From: Monodelphis domestica
Lineage: Eukaryota > Chordata > Mammalia > Didelphimorphia > Didelphidae
Direction of reading: 5' to 3'
Assembly (NCBI RefSeq): GCF_027887165.1
Contig: NC_077232.1
Location: 13,293,255 to 13,357,254, forward strand
Length of the DNA: 64,000 bases
Part shown: in pieces, positions 57,985-64,000 of the stretch
Layout: each line of letters begins with the position of its first letter
Position numbering within the stretch: the first letter of the stretch is position 1
Program-made: the position numbers and the translations under genes
The notes under the pieces: generated by a model
What the model was told of the DNA's origin: nothing
Database searches by the model: none
The model's input: the letters and a program-made list of their open reading frames with translations, nothing else

Positions 57985-58634
57985 ATAAATATATAATTTA
58001 ACAATAAACAATAAATATACATATAGATAATATATGTAAACAATGAATATAATCTGATTAAGGTTTCTTAATTGGGTTTTCTCTTAGGTGTTCTTATCAA
58101 AAAAGTAGGGATAATATGTAATGCCAACCTTGAAAATTGATTTCAGGCTAAGGAAGTCTCCCTCTTATATCCATGATTGAGTTTGGGCTAGAGAAGTTTT
58201 CCTCCTATGCAAGATTATGGGACCATGTGTTCCTCCCTGAAATCATGACAGGAGTAGAATGTTCACTCTAAAAAAGCTGAATAAAGGAATGGTTGATGAT
58301 TGAGCCAAAGAAGACATGAGATAAGTTAGAAAGGATAGATAACTGTGCTCCAATATTTAACTGAGGGGTCCATTTTTCCCTAACTGGAAATTTTCAAATG
58401 TATACTAAATAATTGCTTAAGGAGACATTGGGAAAAGGATTCTTGGTCAGGTACAGATTTAGATTTCCCTTCAAAATGTCACATTCCAAAAAATCAGCAT
58501 TTATTAATATCTGGTGTTTATAAAGCACTGATGAAAACAAAAGATACAAATGACATACATTTGAGATACAAATAAAAAGATTGTGGGATTTCTAAAATTA
58601 GGAATTCTGTTATTCTTATTTTATTTTTTTTTAG
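57985..58634. other. Sequence leading to V2R exon 3
   Basis: Intronic. The last bases form a strong polypyrimidine tract and acceptor (ttattttattttttttttag). Confidence 0.5.
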
Positions 58635-59441
58635 ATTACTTATGGCCCATTTGATCCTGTCCTGGTTGATAAAGTCCAGTATCCATATGTCTATCAGATG
58701 AGCAGCAAGGAATCTACTCTACACCTGGCAGTGGTCCAATTGATGTTGTATTTTGGCTGGACTTGGGTAGGACTTCTTTTTTCAGATAACCCAAGAGGGC
58801 AACAGTTCTTCCGTGATCTGGAAGAGGCAATGGTTATGCATAGTATGTGTCTAGCTTTTAAGGAAAAGGTTCCTGAAAACTTTAACCAAGAATATAGGGA
58901 AGATCATAAAATCTTTCCTAAAGTCATTGCATCATCATCAAAAGTGATTTTTATCTATGGAAATACATATAGCCTTTTAAAATTTTCTATATTCATGACT
59001 CAATATATACTATATGGGAAGATTTTGGTCACTACCATTTCCTGGGATATTTCTGCACAGCGTAATAGTAAAATTATGAGCCATTTACATGGCACAATAA
59101 TATTTTCTCAAGCCAACAGAGAGATTCCTGGTTTCAAAGATTTCCTAAGAAGCATAAATTCCACTGTAAACTCTGAGGACATTTTCCTAAAGACTTTCTG
59201 GGAGGTAGTCTTTCATTGTAGAATTTCTGAAGAAAGTCCTGTAAAAATGGTATATTCTTTGTGCCCAGAAGGTTTGTCCTTGGCAGATGTATCTACTCAT
59301 GAGTTGAACACAGATATAATGACATTGAGTTCTAATATTTACAATGAAGTGTATTTATTGGCTCATGCTATCCACCAAATGCTTCAGATGGAGATAAAAG
59401 AGACACTGGAACTTGGAGTCCATCCACTTCTTTCTTGGAAG
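58635..59441 (+). CDS. V2R pheromone receptor exon 3, intact
   Basis: 807 bp (269 codons), no stop, acceptor TTTTTTTTAG and donor AAG|GTAACA, phase 0 at both ends. It begins ITYGPFDPVLVDKVQYPYVY and contains FGWTWVGLLFSDNPRGQQFF, HLHGTIIFSQANREIPGFKD, the CPEG turn and YNEVYLLAHAIHQMLQ. This is the large V2R exon covering most of the second half of the extracellular ligand-binding domain, of the usual length. It joins exon 2 of copy B (30102) in phase, although 28.5 kb away. The cysteine-rich and seven-helix exons are not found up to 64 kb. Confidence 0.92.
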
Positions 59442-59779
59442 GTAACATTTCTCTTCTACCTTTGAACTTAGAACAGATTACTCACATCCTTCAGTGGCTA
59501 GATTTGTTGTATGAATGATGTAACAATAACCTGATATTTCATGAATACTTCTTATTCCTTAATATTTTTCTGACCTCTTTTCACATGTGTTATATTCTGG
59601 GTAAAACAATGGGATTTTCTCAATAGGCATTTTCTACAATTCTTATATAATAATAATTGCAATATTGTTGGTATTCTTCCTCATACACATCCCTCAGGAT
59701 ATGAGTCTCTGTGGCAAGAGAGTTTCAATGAATCTAATTCAAATTAGGGTATTGATGCTGGCCTTGATTTTAATCTTGC
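59442..59779. other. Start of V2R intron 3
   Basis: No exon or recognised repeat. Confidence 0.4.
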
Positions 59780-62700
59780 AAATGCCATAATGATTCCATG
59801 GGATTTCTCATTGATCAATATTATTTTAACTTTTAACAACAGCTATATGATAAACAAAATATTTGATATTTGTATTTGGACACGTTTGCTGCAATACTAC
59901 AATTACTTGTTTTTGCTGGGTTTATGTATTGTCATGCAAAATATATTTCCATATTTTTCATTGTTGCAAATGAATATGCATAAAAAACCAAAACCACTAA
60001 GTAAATGCATCATATTAGCATCATGGTATTCCATCACCATCATATACCATCATTTGTTTAATCATTCCCAAGTTGATGGAAATCCCCTCAATTTTCAATT
60101 TTTGCTACCACAAAAAAAATTTGGTATAAACAATTTATATAATTAGGTCTTTTCAGCTTCCTTTTAGATCTCTTTGGTATCTAGAACTGCTAGTAGTATA
60201 ATTGTTAGAAAGCATATGCACAGTTTTATAACCCTTTGAGTATAGTTCTAAACTGCCCTCTAGAAAGTTTGAATTGGCCCATACCTCCACCAACAGTGCA
60301 TTAGCGTCTCAATTTTGCCATATCCCTTCCAACATTTTACATTTGCATTTTCATTTGCATATTAGCCAATTTGATAGGTGTGAGGTGATATCTCAGAGTT
60401 TTAAAAGTTTGCAGTTCTCTAATTAAAAGTGACTTAGGAATTTTTTCGTATGATTTTTGATAATTTTTATTTTTTCTTCTGAAAACTACTTGTTCATATT
60501 TTTTGACCATTTTCAATTGGAGAATTACTTATTCTTATTAATTTGACTTGGTTCCCTATATATTTCAGAAATGAGATCTTTATCAGAGAAATTTGTTATA
60601 AAATTTTAACCCGGTTTGTTTTTTCCCTTCTAATGTTGGTTACATTGTTTTTGTTTGTCAAAAAAGCCCTTTTAAAATTTAATATTGTTAAAATTATTCA
60701 TTGTATATATTATAATGCTCTCTATCTTTTATTTGGTCATACATTCTAGCCTTCTCCATAGATTTATAGATTTGATGGCTAAACTATTCTATGTTCCCCA
60801 TTTTTTATGGTATCATCCTTTATGTCTAAATCATCAACCCATTTGAGTTATAGGCTGTGAGATACTAGGTTATACCTCATTTCTACCATACTGTTTTCCA
60901 GCTTTTCAAGCAGTTTTTGTCAGATAGTGAGCTCTTATCCCCAAATGGTAGTTTGGTGGGGTCATTTACCTCTATATTTTTGTATCATATGTATTGCATT
61001 GATCCATCATTCTAGTTCTTAGCTAGCTCATTGTTTTGGGGATTACTATTTTATAGTAGAGTTAGAGATTTTATGCTGCTAGGACCCCTTCCTTCACATT
61101 TTTCCCCAATAGTTGCCATGATATCCTTGATTTTTAATTCTTCCAGTTGAATTTTGTTACTGATTTTTCATTTCTCTAAAATGTTTTAGAATATTTTTCC
61201 AATAAAATATTTTTGGGAGTTTGATTGGCATGGCACTGAATTAGTAAATTAATTTAGGTAGAATTATTATTTTTATACTATTGGTCTACTTGCAAACAAT
61301 ATTTTTATAGTTCTTTAGATCTGACTATTTGTGTGAAAAGTATTTTGTAATCGTGTTCATATAATTTCTGTGTTTGTCTTGGCAAGTCAATTCCAAAGTA
61401 TTTTATATGGTCTAGAGTTATTTTAGTAGAATTCCTTTTATCTTGATGCTTGACTTAGCTATCCATTTGCTTGATACTTTTCTAGCCATTCATTTATGTG
61501 GGTTTATCTTGTATCCTGCAACTTTGCTAAAGTTACTAATTATTTCAACTAGTTTTTTTAGGTGATTCTCTAGTATTCTTTAATTTTACCATAAATATTA
61601 TCAGCAAAGTGATAGTTTAGTTTCCTCACTGCCTACTTTAATTGCTTCAATTTCTTTTACTTCTTTTCTAAAGGTAGCATTTCTAGCTTAATATTAAATA
61701 ATAGTGGCAGTAGAGGTGATAATGAGCATCTTTCCTTCAATCCTGATGTTAATTGTAAGGCTTCTAATTCATTCTCATTGCAGATGATACTTTCTGTTGG
61801 TTTTAGATAGATACTACTTATCATTTTTAGAAATTCCTTGGCTTTCTGTATTTTTAAAAGGAATGACTATTGTCAAATATTTTCTGCATTATTGAGATAG
61901 TCTTGTGATTTCTGTTATTTTTGTTATTGATATGACCTGATACTGATAGTTTTCCTCATATGAAATCAGCCCTGTATTTCTGGTATAAATCCTACCTGGT
62001 CAAATTGAAAAATTCTTGTGATATGTTATTATAGTCTCTTCACCAGTATTTTATTTAAGATTTTTTCTTTGATGTTAATTAAGGAAATCATTTAGAAAAT
62101 TTCTTTCTCTGGGTTTTGTCTTCCTAGCTTAGGTATCAGCACCATGTTTGTGTCATAAAAATAATTCTTAAGATATCTTGTCATTTGCCTATTTTGACAA
62201 ATCATTTATGTAGTATTGGGATTAAATGTTCTGTAAATGTTTGATAGAATTAATTTGAGAATCCATCTGGCCTTGAGGATTTTTTCTTGTGGAGTTCTTT
62301 GATAATATTTTTCAATTTCTTTTTCTGAGATGAGATTGTTTAAGTATTACATTTCTTCTTTTGACAATCTGGGCAATTTATGTTTTCATAAATATTCATC
62401 CATTTCATCCAGATTGTCAGATTTATAGTCAGATAATTGGGCAAAATTGTTCTTAGTGATTATTTTAATTTCTTCTCCTTTGGTGTTGAACATATTCTTT
62501 TCTTTTTGATACTTGATATTTTATTTTCTTCTGTTCTTTTAAAAATCAAATTAACCACATATATTTTATTTGATTTTTATAACACCAACTCCTACTTTTA
62601 TTTATTAAGTCAATAGTTCTCTTAATTTTATAATTTCTCCTTTGATTTTTTGTATTTCAATTTTAACATTAAGCAGGGATTCTTAATTCATGTATTTTCT

Positions 62701-62990
62701 AGTTTTTCTAGAATACCCAATTCATTGATTGCTTTTCCTCGATTTTATTGATATAAGCACTCAGAGATATAAATTTTCCCCATAAAAACTGTTTTGACTA
62801 TATCCCATAAATTGTCATTATAATCTTTTTAATGTCATTCTCTTTAGTGAAAATATATATTGTTTCTATAGTTTGTTCTTTGATTTACCCCTTTTTTACA
62901 ATTAGATTATTTAGTTTCTAAATAATTTTTATTTTAGCTTTCCACAGACTTCTATTGGTGATCACTTTTATTGTATTATGTTAAGAAGGA
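59780..62990 (-). mobile_element. Old antisense L1 (ORF2 to 3' region)
   Basis: Follows the antisense L1 order seen at 33-36 kb but more diverged: 'tattccatcaccatcatata', 'ccaacagtgcattagcgtct', 'gtgaggtgatatctcagagt', 'atcctgcaactttgctaaag', 'ccatctggccttgaggattt'. No long frames remain. It disappears before the endonuclease end, at about 62990. Confidence 0.8.
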
Positions 62991-64000
62991 GAAGAGATGA
63001 TGGAGAGGAAGAGGGAATAGGGGTGAGAGAGTGAATGGTTTGTTCTATTTGTTCTTCTCCTCCCTTACTTCTGGGGGGAGAGAAGACAGGTTATAGCCCC
63101 TTGAAAAAAGGAGTATGTCTCCACAGAGATATTTTCTGGGAGATGGAGGACAGGAGGCTAGTGTGGGATTGCCTCAGTGAGATGAGAGGATGCATCCCTC
63201 AGAGGAGCCCAGGGCTCCTGAGGTCAAATCTGTCCTTAAGAGTCAAGATGACCTCTTATGCCTCTGCTTCCTCCACAGACATTAATTGTCAGCCCTTTTC
63301 AGGGTCTTAGAAGTGGTCAACTGTCTAGGAAAGATGTCAGTTCCTTTGGTCAGACAATCTTGAATCTCAACCCTCTCTTGGGTAGAGGTGTGACCCCGCC
63401 CCCCACCCCAAATCTTCAATCCCCTTAACTATTTTGTTTAAAAACAGGCCCAAAACAAACTCCTAGATGTCAAATATTTTATTGAGGTTCAAGCAGAAAT
63501 GAGATGTCAGGGATGTCAGGCAGGAAAGTGAGTAAAAAGGGAAGCCCTATGGATTGTCCCCTCTAGCAAGTTGCCCCCCTCCCTCAGAGTCTGAAGGTCA
63601 CATGTTTCTCAGCCCTGACCTCTCCCTTTTGCCAATTGCTTTCTTGCCCCTACTCTCAACTAGCACCCTGAAAGTATGAGTCCAAGGACATATAAGGGAG
63701 AGAGAGAAAGGGAGATAAATCTTAGGAAAAGGGTCTGTGGATGGCTTTGTTCAAAGTCCTAATCCACAATCCCACTTGAGGATTTTAGACTACTATAACT
63801 GAAAATCTTATTGGAGGTGTTCAGGGTTTCAGAAGGCATAGTAGATCTCCAAAGAAATAGGCTTCTTCTCAACTTCAGGGAACCTACTTTTCTCCTCTAC
63901 CTTCCCCAGCTGGAAAGGAGTTGCCAGCTGGATTTTCAAGCTTCTAAATGTTCCTGAGAATTCTCAGCTTTTCCTTTGCCCCTCCTCCACTCTCTCTTCA
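62991..64000 (-). mobile_element. Possible LTR or unique sequence running off the window
   Basis: Composition changes to GC-richer DNA. A minus-sense AATAAA in 'ctcaataaaatatt' (about 63473-63486) follows a GC-rich, TATA-poor stretch, which could be an LTR U3-R. No second copy is in the window. No V2R exon 4 was recognised here. Confidence 0.3.

Noticed and set aside
1-64000. CRISPR arrays, operons, prokaryotic defence systems, rRNA or tRNA genes
   Set aside because: The window is mammalian nuclear DNA. The short tandem repeats are microsatellites without spacers, and tRNA-like pieces are SINE heads.
62991-64000. V2R exon 4 downstream of exon 3
   Set aside because: I looked for the next V2R coding block after 59441 and found only an old L1 and non-coding sequence; nothing matches the family.

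Overview
The window is a repeat-dense stretch of mammalian nuclear DNA, most probably from a marsupial. The basis is a set of tRNA-derived CORE-SINEs of the MAR1/WSINE1 type (heads reading 'cagctgtgtgacc...ggcaagtcactta', tails reading 'ccaataca...attgattctaaggcagaa'), L1 elements with a long purine-rich spacer between ORF1 and ORF2, and exon-sized coding blocks of vomeronasal type 2 receptors (V2R). There is no prokaryotic-style gene organisation. Species cannot be fixed from the sequence alone.

Layout. 1-2 kb: the last two coding exons and 3' UTR of what looks like an MS4A-family four-pass membrane protein (+). 2-6.4 kb: unique sequence, a GA-rich microsatellite and several MIR/MAR1-type SINEs. 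6.4-12.3 kb: decayed antisense L1 sequence interrupted by a solo LTR, then a 168-bp L1 3' end with clear target-site duplications. 12.4-20 kb: a broken gammaretrovirus-like provirus on the minus strand (LTRs at 12385-12703 and 19656-19958, proline-type primer site, gag start, part of integrase, envelope TM), whose middle is replaced by sequence carrying other LTRs. 20.5-30.2 kb: two tandem copies of a V2R 5' region. Copy A (exons at 21214 and 24237) is broken. Copy B (exons at 27357 and 29811) is intact. A transposon-like block lies between them. 30-58.6 kb: the interval between exon 2 of copy B and a matching exon 3 at 58635, filled by a 5'-truncated L1 (32.6-37.2 kb), a three-layer nest (old L1, an LTR inserted in it, a rearranged L1 inserted in that; 37.4-43.1 kb), a GC-rich RTE-like retroposon (43.9-44.5 kb), a full-length but dead L1 with target-site duplications (45.2-52.0 kb) and an old ERV-like LTR pair (53.5-58.0 kb). 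59.8-63 kb: another old antisense L1. 63-64 kb: a possible LTR running off the window.

How the genes work together. Exons 27357-27604, 29811-30102 and 58635-59441 join in consistent phase to give a signal peptide plus much of the extracellular ligand-binding domain of a V2R pheromone receptor. The cysteine-rich and seven-helix exons should lie beyond 64 kb if the gene is complete. The MS4A-like gene is independent. Everything else is transposon-derived. I saw no CRISPR array, operon or other prokaryotic defence system. The most interesting material is the V2R duplication with its abrupt identity step, two L1 subfamilies with unrelated tandem 5' UTR monomers, the inverted L1 mosaic, and a gag leader ORF with a membrane anchor.
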